A stretch of 39,336 bases of DNA from Bacteriovoracaceae bacterium (GTDB lineage Bacteria; Bdellovibrionota; Bacteriovoracia; Bacteriovoracales; Bacteriovoracaceae), in assembly GCA_021732585.1 (NCBI GenBank), contig JAKFUR010000030.1, positions 1 to 39,336 on the forward strand, given 5' to 3'. The notes beneath the pieces were generated by a model that was given only the letters and a program-made list of their open reading frames with translations, was not told the DNA's origin and made no database searches. Both the position numbers and the translations under genes were made by a program. Positions 33,358 through 39,336 of the stretch are shown here, piece by piece. How positions within the stretch are numbered: the first letter of the stretch is position 1; each line of letters opens with the position of its first letter.

Positions 33358-34055
33358 AAATAGTCTCGAATCCCATTCGCCACACCTAAAGCATAGCGCT
33401 CCATGAACTCTTCTTGCTGAATCGTTTTCAGTTCTTTCATGTTCGACACAAATCCTGCCTCAAGTAGAAGCCCCGGGCGTTTTGATAAGGCCAAGACGTA
33501 GAACAATCCCTTCTTAACACCACGGTTGGTAATGCCCACCGGCTTCATGTGGCCTTTCAACTGACCGTGAACGGCCAGTGCAAGAGCACGCGAAGCCTGC
33601 ACCGTTTGCTGAATGGTGAGATCGATGAGGATTTGATTCACGACCAGATCCTCCCCCTTCAAGCTGATGTTCTCCTGCTTTTCAACTTTGCGAACAGCAG
33701 CGTCGTGGTTGTTATCAAGGTAGTACGTTTCAAAACCATGGGCCTTTAAATCAGTAGATGAATTGAAATGCACAGATATAAAGAGATCGGCTTTCACCTT
33801 ATCTGCAATATCCGCGCGCTCCTGCAAACTCACAGCACGATCAAAGCTACGCGTGAGAAAGACAGTGTGCGTTTTTTCGAGATGATGTTTGATTTTTCCT
33901 GCGAGACGGAGACAAAGATCTTTTTCAAACACGCGGCGGGATTTATCAAGCTTGCCGACCGCGCCTGTCTCCTCGCCTCCATGGCCTGGATCGAGCAAGA
34001 TCACATTCGCGTGAGCTGAAAGTGTTAAGAATATGAGGAGAAACCAAGGCCTCAC
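33336..34055 (-). CDS. N-acetylmuramoyl-L-alanine amidase (Amidase_3 family)
   Basis: About 239 residues from GTG 34055 (GTGA overlap with the SpoIID-like gene's stop, AAGGTGAG upstream). A TTG three bases earlier is possible. A signal peptide (cut after AHA) is followed directly by the zinc amidase domain: DPGHGGEETGA (first His ligand and Glu), SVHFNSS (His ligand), and LLEAGFVSN (catalytic Glu). It cleaves stem peptides from peptidoglycan glycan strands. No AMIN or SPOR localisation domain is present, so it is a minimal periplasmic amidase. The tail is very basic (LKKKKGP). Confidence 0.93.
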   Translation of the reverse strand: MRPWFLLIFLTLSAHANVILLDPGHGGEETGAVGKLDKSRRVFEKDLCLRLAGKIKHHLEKTHTVFLTRSFDRAVSLQERADIADKVKADLFISVHFNSSTDLKAHGFETYYLDNNHDAAVRKVEKQENISLKGEDLVVNQILIDLTIQQTVQASRALALAVHGQLKGHMKPVGITNRGVKKGLFYVLALSKRPGLLLEAGFVSNMKELKTIQQEEFMERYALGVANGIRDYLKKKKGP

Positions 34056-35188
34056 CAAATGCGACTCACCTTGAGATCAGGGAAGTAGTGTTGCAAGATC
34101 GCCTGGTAACTATAGCCACGTTTCGCCAGTTCAAGCGCACCTAGCTGGCACATGCCGACGCCGTGACCAAAGCCGTCACCGATGATTCGCAAATTGCGAC
34201 CAGTGTCCGATACCCGAAAGTGGTGCGATGGAAAAACTTCGCGACCAGCGAGATTTCGCAACCAACTTTTACGAATCACATGCAGATCGTTGCCGTGATA
34301 AAAGCGCAATTCACTTTGCGAAGGTGTGTCACCGACAAAAGTGAGCGCATCCGGCTTGAGGGTCACAGACTTATCTTGGTAGCGCTTGAGTGTACGACTG
34401 AGGAGCGCCGAAAATTTTTCGCGCGAAACGGAATCATTCCATTTCTTTTTGCCATGCTTGTGGCAAAACGGACACTCCACACCGCGATAGCCATCGACAC
34501 TCCCGCTCCACACTTGATCTGGTCTCAGTGTGTGTCCACCGCATTTGGAATGAAAAAAACCTTCCACCGGACGTTTCGCACTGTCTGTGAGAACCATACC
34601 TTCGGTTTCACGAGCGGCTTGATCAGTACGAGCAGTAGTGTCGTGAAAGTGACCCGAGACTTGGTTTTTCTCTGAGCTCTCAAGATGCCAAGGTCCGCCG
34701 CCCGGAGTGGGATGCATTTTTGAAAGCGCGTAAGAGCGGGCAACAACGGCTTGAGCTTTCAGTGCTTCCAGTGGCAAGTCCGCGCGCATTTCTTTGGCGA
34801 GTAATGAACTAATGTACGCATCCATGGGAATGAGATTTACGAGATCACAACCCTCTTGGGCCGCTTGCGGGCCGGCGACAAGCTGCAACTCTCCACGGAA
34901 ACGTTTTTCTTCCCACCCAACTAAGCCGGTGGGTGATGTCACCGAAGCAATGAGCAGTGGCTTATTCGGCAACGTTACGCGGGCGCCTACACGACAATTA
35001 AAATTCACCGTCTGGCGACCATGGAATTCGCGATAGAGTTTTTTAGCAGGAATAGTTTGGCGAAGATCGGTACCGTGGACGACGACATCTTTGAGCGAGC
35101 GGCCTATAAGTACTTTGACCTGCGGCACTGCCGCAGTAACTGGCCCAGAAATGAGGGCAACTAAAAATAGACTTCCTGTCCAACGCAC
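34052..35188 (-). CDS. SpoIID/LytB-domain protein, probable septal or remodelling glycan hydrolase
   Basis: 378 residues from a GTG start (AGG upstream) with a signal peptide cut near VTA. SpoIID hallmarks: DAYISSLLAKEMRADLPLEALKAQAVVARSYAL (about residues 127-160), the Cys/Gly segment HSKCGGHT with a second CPFC pair, and the C-terminal GDGFGHGVGMCQLGALELAKRGYSYQAILQHYFPD. In spore formers SpoIID is a lytic transglycosylase acting on glycan stripped of peptides by an amidase. The same pairing occurs here with the overlapping amidase gene downstream, in what looks like a non-sporulating bacterium. The cluster suggests two-step peptidoglycan turnover. Confidence 0.9.
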   Translation of the reverse strand: MRWTGSLFLVALISGPVTAAVPQVKVLIGRSLKDVVVHGTDLRQTIPAKKLYREFHGRQTVNFNCRVGARVTLPNKPLLIASVTSPTGLVGWEEKRFRGELQLVAGPQAAQEGCDLVNLIPMDAYISSLLAKEMRADLPLEALKAQAVVARSYALSKMHPTPGGGPWHLESSEKNQVSGHFHDTTARTDQAARETEGMVLTDSAKRPVEGFFHSKCGGHTLRPDQVWSGSVDGYRGVECPFCHKHGKKKWNDSVSREKFSALLSRTLKRYQDKSVTLKPDALTFVGDTPSQSELRFYHGNDLHVIRKSWLRNLAGREVFPSHHFRVSDTGRNLRIIGDGFGHGVGMCQLGALELAKRGYSYQAILQHYFPDLKVSRIW

Positions 35189-35247
35189 AAACCTGTCCTT
35201 AGGTTCTAAGCAGCTGGGTCTATTCTACCCATAAAGCTTAGGGACAC

Positions 35248-36057
35248 TCAAGCTTTGCCGAGGGCCTGCATGATCTTTTGCATATCGGCCCAAGTGGACT
35301 TTTTCATGTTGGTATTGCTCGCAATCACGCTGGGATGGAAGAGCGGAGCCACTTGGGTGCTAAGACTGGTGAGACGAGGAACTGGATAGAACTTTCCATG
35401 CACAGAGGCCAAGCGCTCACGCTGGCCCAGAATGGCCTGACAGGCCTGTGCCCCGAGTGGGACCACAAACTGCGGTGACCACCAGCTGATATCTTCGAGG
35501 AGCTCTTCCGGCGTCTTCTCGCCACTCTGATCTTTCAGCGCCATCAACACGTACTCACTCTGCGAGAGCTTCATGGCCTGAACCATTTTTTGGAATAGAT
35601 CAGCGACGGGAGGAATAAATGAGAGGAGAAACTCAGGACGGATAGCTTCGATAGGTTGATCGAGCACGCTGTCTTCACGAAGGGCTTCCCCCACAAACAA
35701 GACGAGAGGAGTTGATTTTCCCGATGTGAGTGCGTCCCACGCCCGTGATCCCATCCGCAAGCGCTGCTGTTGCTCCCAAGCCGTGCGATCAGCAAAGCGA
35801 CGCTCCAATGGAACGGCTGCCGGATCTTCACGTTTAACAATTTCACCACCGGGGAACTTCACCACGCCTTCCGGGCTCTCGGCGATTTTCTCTTGAGCAA
35901 AGCGAGCGAATGACTCCAGTACTAAGGCACGCTCCGTGAGCACGGGCACAGGTGTAGACTCCACATCCTCCGTAAGTCCCACAGTTTCCAGTGTGAGATC
36001 CCCTAAAAGGGCCTCAGCAAAGGTGATAGGAGCGGGCTTTTTATCGAAGACAGACAT
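35248..36057 (-). CDS. Uracil-DNA-glycosylase-like protein with degenerate active-site motif
   Basis: About 269 residues from ATG 36057 (GGAGG 13 bases upstream). The C-terminal half aligns by eye with family 4/5 UDGs: FVGEALREDSV at 122-131, LLSF...LFQKMVQAMKLSQSEYV at 144-170, FVVPLGAQACQAILG at 197-211, and LFHPSVIASN at 239-248 with the HPS motif. The usual GEAPGxxED...PFVG is changed, the KCRPP segment is absent, and no iron-sulfur cysteine set is seen. The N-terminal about 110 residues are low-similarity. Enzyme activity is uncertain; a repair-related or structural role is possible. Confidence 0.7.
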   Translation of the reverse strand: MSVFDKKPAPITFAEALLGDLTLETVGLTEDVESTPVPVLTERALVLESFARFAQEKIAESPEGVVKFPGGEIVKREDPAAVPLERRFADRTAWEQQQRLRMGSRAWDALTSGKSTPLVLFVGEALREDSVLDQPIEAIRPEFLLSFIPPVADLFQKMVQAMKLSQSEYVLMALKDQSGEKTPEELLEDISWWSPQFVVPLGAQACQAILGQRERLASVHGKFYPVPRLTSLSTQVAPLFHPSVIASNTNMKKSTWADMQKIMQALGKA

Positions 36058-36058
36058 G

Positions 36059-36077
36059 GGGGAAGTTTTACCTCCCC
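36059..36077 (-). promoter_or_regulatory. Hairpin covering the ribosome binding site of the UDG-like gene
   Basis: On the minus strand GGGGAGG-TAAAA-CTTCCCC forms a seven-pair stem (one G-U) whose 5' arm contains the GGAGG Shine-Dalgarno, ending two bases before the ATG. It may limit initiation. Function is inferred. Confidence 0.4.
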
Positions 36078-36173
36078 GGACACATTTTTCCCAGCTCCGT
36101 CTGGCCTTGAATGAAGTTTTAGGCCTGAGAGCAGTGCTCCGAAAAGCTATCAAATGCCTTAAGGAGGCCCTGC

Positions 36174-36383
36174 ATGTCTGATATCGATTTTAAATTTGAA
36201 CACTTTGAAGAGTACTACGGTACCAGCGAAGACGTGAAACGCACCATTGATGAGTGCAAAGTTTGCGGCGCTAAGCTTCTTCTTTCTCATATGCCCGATT
36301 ACAAAAATCTTCTGGTGCAAGAAACGGCTCGCTGCATGGACTGCGGCTGCGGCAATCGTAAAGTGATCCACGTTCTCAACTAG
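36174..36383 (+). CDS. Small zinc-ribbon protein
   Basis: 69 residues. AAGGAGG lies six bases before the ATG, a near-ideal ribosome binding site, which makes this short frame credible. Cysteines at 28, 31, 54 and 57 (CKVCG and CMDCGCG, with another at 59) form a likely four-Cys zinc ribbon. The N-terminus is acidic. The stop TAG shares CTAG with the uvrC stop on the other strand. No named family was recognised; transcription- or translation-related roles are common for such small ribbons. Confidence 0.8.
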   Translation: MSDIDFKFEHFEEYYGTSEDVKRTIDECKVCGAKLLLSHMPDYKNLLVQETARCMDCGCGNRKVIHVLN

Positions 36384-38263
36384 TCTTCGTTTTCCGTCGC
36401 CTGACTTAGATGTCGGGCGATAGCTTTTCCTTGCGTAGTCGTTAATCCCAGCAGCTTTGAAATCTCATTCACATTCATCAGCCGCAATTCATCTTTCGTG
36501 ACAGTGAGATGTTGTAGCGCAAGTTGTTTTCCTTTCTCGCCAAGGCCTTCCACTTCATCGAGCCACGTCCCCATCACCCGTTTACTTTCTGCTTTGTGAT
36601 GAAGCTTACGAGAAAATCGATGGGCTTCATCACGTAGACTCACGATCACACGCAAGAGCGCAGGGCTCTTGGTGAGGATGTAGGGATCTTTGCGGCCCGG
36701 AATAACCAGCCGCTCTTCTGATTTGCTCGTTTCAGTTTTCGTGAAATCACCACTGAGATCTTTAGATTTGGCGATCCCCACGACAGGAAGTTCTAGTCCC
36801 ATTTCCCGAACCACGGCACAGACAACGTTGACTTGTCCGGTTCCACCATCAATCACCAACACATCCGGCAACTCTCCATGCTGCAGACGACGAGAAATCA
36901 CTTCTCTCATCATGGCAAAGTCGTTGTTCCCTTCCGGCAGTTCTTGCAGATGGTAGTAGCGATAAGATTTTTTATCCAACTTACCGTCATGAGACACCAC
37001 TTGCGATGCCGTCGGTGATTTCCCCTGCCAGATCGCCACATCAAAACATTCAAGGTGACGTGGCAGATCTTTTAGATTTAAAAGTTCTTTGAGTTTTTTC
37101 AAACCGCTAAACGGAGACGCAGCATTGGCGATACGCACACGTTGAGATTCTTCCGCATGACGACGGCACATCTCCAGGATCGGCAGATATTTCTTCTTGC
37201 GACCATAAACCTTAGGAGGTTTGGCCGTTCCTGCTAATTCCGCGAGGGCCTTCGCAAAATCTTCTGTATCTTCTTCTGCCGAATCCAAAATCACCAGCGG
37301 TGGCGCGATCTGTTCCGGATCCGCGTAGTACTGCAGCAAGAACACACGCATTTCCTCGCCCAAATCTTCCGCGAGATCACTCACCAGGAAATTGAAATTC
37401 TTCTGACCAATCAACATCCCACCGCGGATCATGTAGAGACTGAAATCAAATTCTTCGGCGCCTTGATAAGCGGCCCACACATCGACGTCGTTCTCATCTT
37501 TAAGTGATTCCACGTTTTGGTCGTAGGACTGCTGCAAAAACGCATTCAACACATCGAGGTGATCGCGCACAATCGCCGCGCGTTCGAATTGTTCGTTCTC
37601 CGCGTACTCTTCCATGCGACGCTCGAGCTCTTTAATCGCTTTGCGGGCCTTAAATTCACTTTGAAAAAAACCGCTGGCGAGCTTCAGGTCTTTTTCATAA
37701 TCCTCAGCACTGATGAGCGCCACACAGGGAGCGGTACATTGCTGCATTTGATGAAGGAGGCACGGTGTTTTGCGCCCTTTGAATTCATTGAGTGAACAAT
37801 CTCGCAGCATGAAAGATTTGGTGAGAACGCGCATCACCATGGAGATGTTAGAACCTACCGGAAATGGTCCATAAAGCTCTTTGCCGCGCCCCTTCTTGGG
37901 TCGACGCACATACTCCAAGCGAGGAAAAGGCTCCTCACGATCGATCATCACCCAAGGATAGCTTTTATCGTCCTTAAGTCGGATGTTGTACTTAGGGTTG
38001 TGCTTCTTAATGAGGTTGTTTTCTAAAACGTAGGATTCAGCGTCAGAGCGAGTCAGGATAAAATCAAAGTCCTGGGCGTGTGAGACGAGAAATTGAGTTT
38101 TTACACTTTTAACGCTGCTATCAAAGTATGACGTGACGCGAGAGCGAAGACGTTTAGCCTTCCCGACGTAAATAACTCGGCTATTTTTGTCCTTCATCAA
38201 ATAGCAACCAGACTCCTGGGGCAGAGTTTTTGCCTTATCGAGAAGCTGTGATTGCTGATTCAA
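36380..38263 (-). CDS. uvrC: UvrC, excinuclease ABC subunit C
   Basis: 627 residues, normal for UvrC (about 610). The N-terminal GIY-YIG nuclease contains SGCYLMKDKNSRVIYVGKAKRLRSRVTSYF. The UVR (UvrB-binding) motif lies around ELERRMEEYAENEQFERAA. The RNase H-like 5' nuclease has CFDVAIWQGKSPTASQV, VLVIDGGTGQVN and SLRDEAHRFSRKLHH. The C-terminal helix-hairpin-helix pair includes EVEGLGEKGKQLAL and LLGLTTTQGKAIARHLS. Both cuts of nucleotide excision repair should therefore be possible. Confidence 0.97.
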   Translation of the reverse strand: MNQQSQLLDKAKTLPQESGCYLMKDKNSRVIYVGKAKRLRSRVTSYFDSSVKSVKTQFLVSHAQDFDFILTRSDAESYVLENNLIKKHNPKYNIRLKDDKSYPWVMIDREEPFPRLEYVRRPKKGRGKELYGPFPVGSNISMVMRVLTKSFMLRDCSLNEFKGRKTPCLLHQMQQCTAPCVALISAEDYEKDLKLASGFFQSEFKARKAIKELERRMEEYAENEQFERAAIVRDHLDVLNAFLQQSYDQNVESLKDENDVDVWAAYQGAEEFDFSLYMIRGGMLIGQKNFNFLVSDLAEDLGEEMRVFLLQYYADPEQIAPPLVILDSAEEDTEDFAKALAELAGTAKPPKVYGRKKKYLPILEMCRRHAEESQRVRIANAASPFSGLKKLKELLNLKDLPRHLECFDVAIWQGKSPTASQVVSHDGKLDKKSYRYYHLQELPEGNNDFAMMREVISRRLQHGELPDVLVIDGGTGQVNVVCAVVREMGLELPVVGIAKSKDLSGDFTKTETSKSEERLVIPGRKDPYILTKSPALLRVIVSLRDEAHRFSRKLHHKAESKRVMGTWLDEVEGLGEKGKQLALQHLTVTKDELRLMNVNEISKLLGLTTTQGKAIARHLSQATENED

Positions 38264-38301
38264 AGGGCGCGCCTTCCTTTACGACAGGGGGTGCGATGGG
38301 G

Positions 38302-38307
38302 TATGAT
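38302..38307 (+). promoter_or_regulatory. Possible -10 element flanked by a G/C-run inverted repeat
   Basis: TATGAT (five of six consensus) lies 43 bases before the ATG of the zinc-ribbon gene, but the -35 region is weak. AGGGGG at 38286-38291 and CCCCCT at 38310-38315 form an inverted repeat around it. Confidence 0.3.
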
Positions 38308-38349
38308 AGCCCCCTATTCTCGCTTGAAAAGTGCCAAAAAGGAAACATC

Positions 38350-38787
38350 ATGGCCTCAGAACAAATCACCACAGGGAAGGACGTCCTGTCGTTTTGCACA
38401 AAATGCAAACTGAATCTCGCCCACACTATCGTCGCCATGAAAGATGCCAAGAGTATCGCCAAGGTCAAATGCAACACGTGCACGACAATTCAGTCTTTCA
38501 AAGATCCCTCAACCTCTAGTGCCAACAAGACACGCACTAAGAAAAAACCAACCCTGACTTCTAAGGGTAGCACCAAGATCATCTCGATCTCTGATCTTTG
38601 GATGGAACAACTCAATAAGACCACGGCGAAGAGCCAGCCTTACGGCATCGACCAGAAATACAAAGCTGGTGACGTGATTGATCACACGAAGTTCGGCCCG
38701 GGCATCGTGCAAAACGTAAAAGCCAGCACGATCGAAGTGGTGTTCCGCCACGAGATTAAGACCCTCGTTCACAACAAAGAAATGTAA
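38350..38787 (+). CDS. Zinc-ribbon protein with UvrD-tail-like (tudor-like) C-terminal domain
   Basis: 145 residues from ATG 38350 (AAGGA seven bases upstream); a longer frame to 38230 has no ribosome binding site and overlaps the uvrC start. Cys16, Cys19, Cys41 and Cys44 form an N-terminal zinc ribbon (FCTKCKLN...VKCNTC). A basic Ser/Thr/Lys linker (about 50-78) follows. The C-terminal part (about 104-145), YKAGDVIDHTKFGPGIVQNVKASTIEVVFRHEIKTLVH, resembles the small tudor-like fold at the end of UvrD/PcrA helicases. It diverges from uvrC, suggesting a link to repair or transcription. The domain match is by eye. Confidence 0.82.
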   Translation: MASEQITTGKDVLSFCTKCKLNLAHTIVAMKDAKSIAKVKCNTCTTIQSFKDPSTSSANKTRTKKKPTLTSKGSTKIISISDLWMEQLNKTTAKSQPYGIDQKYKAGDVIDHTKFGPGIVQNVKASTIEVVFRHEIKTLVHNKEM

Positions 38788-38797
38788 TTAAAAATTA

Positions 38798-38828
38798 AAA
38801 GGGCCCTAAAAAGGGCCCTTTCTTTTTA
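38798..38828. terminator. Bidirectional intrinsic terminator between convergent genes
   Basis: A ten-base perfect stem AAAGGGCCCT / AGGGCCCTTT with an AAAA loop. T-rich tracts follow on both strands (TTTCTTTTT on plus; TTTTAATTTTT on minus), so it can end both the zinc-ribbon gene and the glycine-rich gene. Confidence 0.9.
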
Positions 38829-38847
38829 TATTCTGTCTTAAATTTTC

Positions 38848-39336
38848 TTAGAACTGAATACCGACACCAGCGTTGATGCTTGCACCAAGGTTACCCGGGG
38901 CAAAGCCTGCAGCACCGTAGCCGCCGTAACCGTATCCGTAGCCATTACCGCCATACCCACCAGCACCTGATAAGTTGTTGCCTGCGACTCCGAACTGACG
39001 AGCGAGAGCTTGTTGTTGGAAGTTAGCACCCAAGGCTGAGGATTGCTGATCGATGTAAGCTTGTTGCTGACCGCCGTAACCACCCGTGGCTCCCCAGTAA
39101 CCGCCGTTGCCGCCGTAGCCAGGAATAGTTCCTGAACCCCAACCGCCTTGACCTGGATAACCGCCGTAACCACCGCCGCCTGCTCCTGCTACGATGTAGG
39201 CTCCACCGACAATGCCGCCGCCTTGGTATCCACCCCCGACGTAACCGCCGCCTTGAAAGCCACCGCCTCCACCAGGACTATAACTAAAGCTAGAAACTCC
39301 TGAGCCAGCGCCGCCACCAGAAGCTGCACCAGCGCC
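38848..39336 (-). CDS. Glycine-rich protein (partial, N-terminus off the right edge)
   Basis: An open frame from the window edge to a stop at 38848 gives 162 residues without a start. It is dominated by GGYGG, GGGY and related Gly/Tyr repeats, then a Gln-rich stretch (GGQQQAYIDQQSSALG) and a Gly/Tyr block, and ends in SINAGVGIQF. This last segment has the alternating hydrophobics and terminal Phe of an outer-membrane beta signal. The frame is chosen because its composition is coherent end to end and it stops just before the terminator. Possibly a surface or envelope protein; no family was recognised. Confidence 0.75.
   Translation of the reverse strand, partial: GAGAASGGGAGSGVSSFSYSPGGGGGFQGGGYVGGGYQGGGIVGGAYIVAGAGGGGYGGYPGQGGWGSGTIPGYGGNGGYWGATGGYGGQQQAYIDQQSSALGANFQQQALARQFGVAGNNLSGAGGYGGNGYGYGYGGYGAAGFAPGNLGASINAGVGIQF

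Noticed and set aside
34163-34675. A 170-codon plus-strand frame
   Set aside because: Antisense to the SpoIID-like gene, whose motifs and coupling are clear.
36058-36153. A 32-codon N-terminal extension of the UDG-like protein
   Set aside because: Arg/Lys/Ser-rich, lacks a ribosome binding site, and the GGAGG stands before the internal ATG at 36057.
38230-38349. An upstream start for the zinc-ribbon gene
   Set aside because: It overlaps the uvrC start codon region, has no ribosome binding site, and the extra 40 residues look like translated promoter sequence.
38838-39173. A 111-codon minus-strand frame in another register of the glycine-rich gene
   Set aside because: The frame ending at 38848 stays open to the window edge with a consistent Gly/Tyr composition and a plausible beta signal; this one is an out-of-frame Val/Thr/Ala-rich shadow.
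1-39336. Defence islands, CRISPR, prophage, transposases, toxin-antitoxin pairs, tRNA or rRNA genes
   Set aside because: No integrase, transposase, repeat array or RNA gene signature was seen. MazG here is the full-length two-domain housekeeping form next to coaE and is not part of a mazEF module.

Overview
The window looks like a chromosomal segment of a Gram-negative, polarly flagellated bacterium of the Bdellovibrio type (phylum Bdellovibrionota). This is inferred from the outer-membrane biogenesis genes, the undivided fliL-to-fliA flagellar operon with flhF and flhG, the many secreted or lipidated proteins of unknown function, and the uniform moderate-GC coding style. No rRNA, tRNA, CRISPR array, insertion sequence, prophage or plasmid feature was found. 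Coding density is very high and no gene-free stretch exceeds 300 bases; the longest, 10523-10786, is about 264 bases.

Layout. 1-10522 (minus strand, transcribed right to left): an outer-membrane barrel protein, a large EF-hand-like lipoprotein, prfB (RF2, with an intact programmed +1 frameshift), lysS, an FtsX-type lipoprotein-release permease, its ATPase, and the start of bamA, which runs off the left edge. Spacing suggests one long transcription unit that joins translation genes to envelope assembly. 10787-12148 (plus): a secreted subtilisin-like protease with its own terminator. 12195-14152: ybeY diverging from mazG-coaE over a 33-base gap that holds a perfect palindrome. 14153-18836 (minus): a secreted Cys-containing protein, an RluA-family pseudouridine synthase, and a two-membrane-segment PAS/coiled-coil protein.

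18884-30350 (minus): one flagellar operon in the order fliL, fliM, fliN, fliO, fliP, fliQ, fliR, flhB, flhA, flhF, flhG, fliA. A good sigma70-like promoter precedes fliL and an intrinsic terminator follows fliA. It encodes two switch proteins, the whole core of the export gate, the two regulators of flagellar number and placement, and the flagellar sigma factor. Two members are unusual. FlhF has lost every recognisable GTPase motif while keeping the fold-length domain. FliO has a large periplasmic AMIN-like extension.

30424-39336: an HU/IHF-family protein, a DsbA-like lipoprotein, a membrane protein, a small plus-strand lipoprotein, an overlapping SpoIID-like protein and amidase pair (peptidoglycan remodelling), a degenerate uracil-DNA-glycosylase-like protein, a 69-residue zinc-ribbon protein, uvrC, a zinc-ribbon plus UvrD-tail-like protein divergent from uvrC, and a partial glycine-rich protein at the right edge.

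Across the window, intrinsic terminators share a stereotyped GGGCCC-core stem. Two genes (prfB and the UDG-like gene) have their Shine-Dalgarno sequence inside a short perfect or near-perfect hairpin. No complete new multi-gene system is evident. The strongest leads are the pseudo-GTPase FlhF, the AMIN-FliO, the zinc-ribbon/tudor-like protein beside uvrC, and the degenerate UDG.
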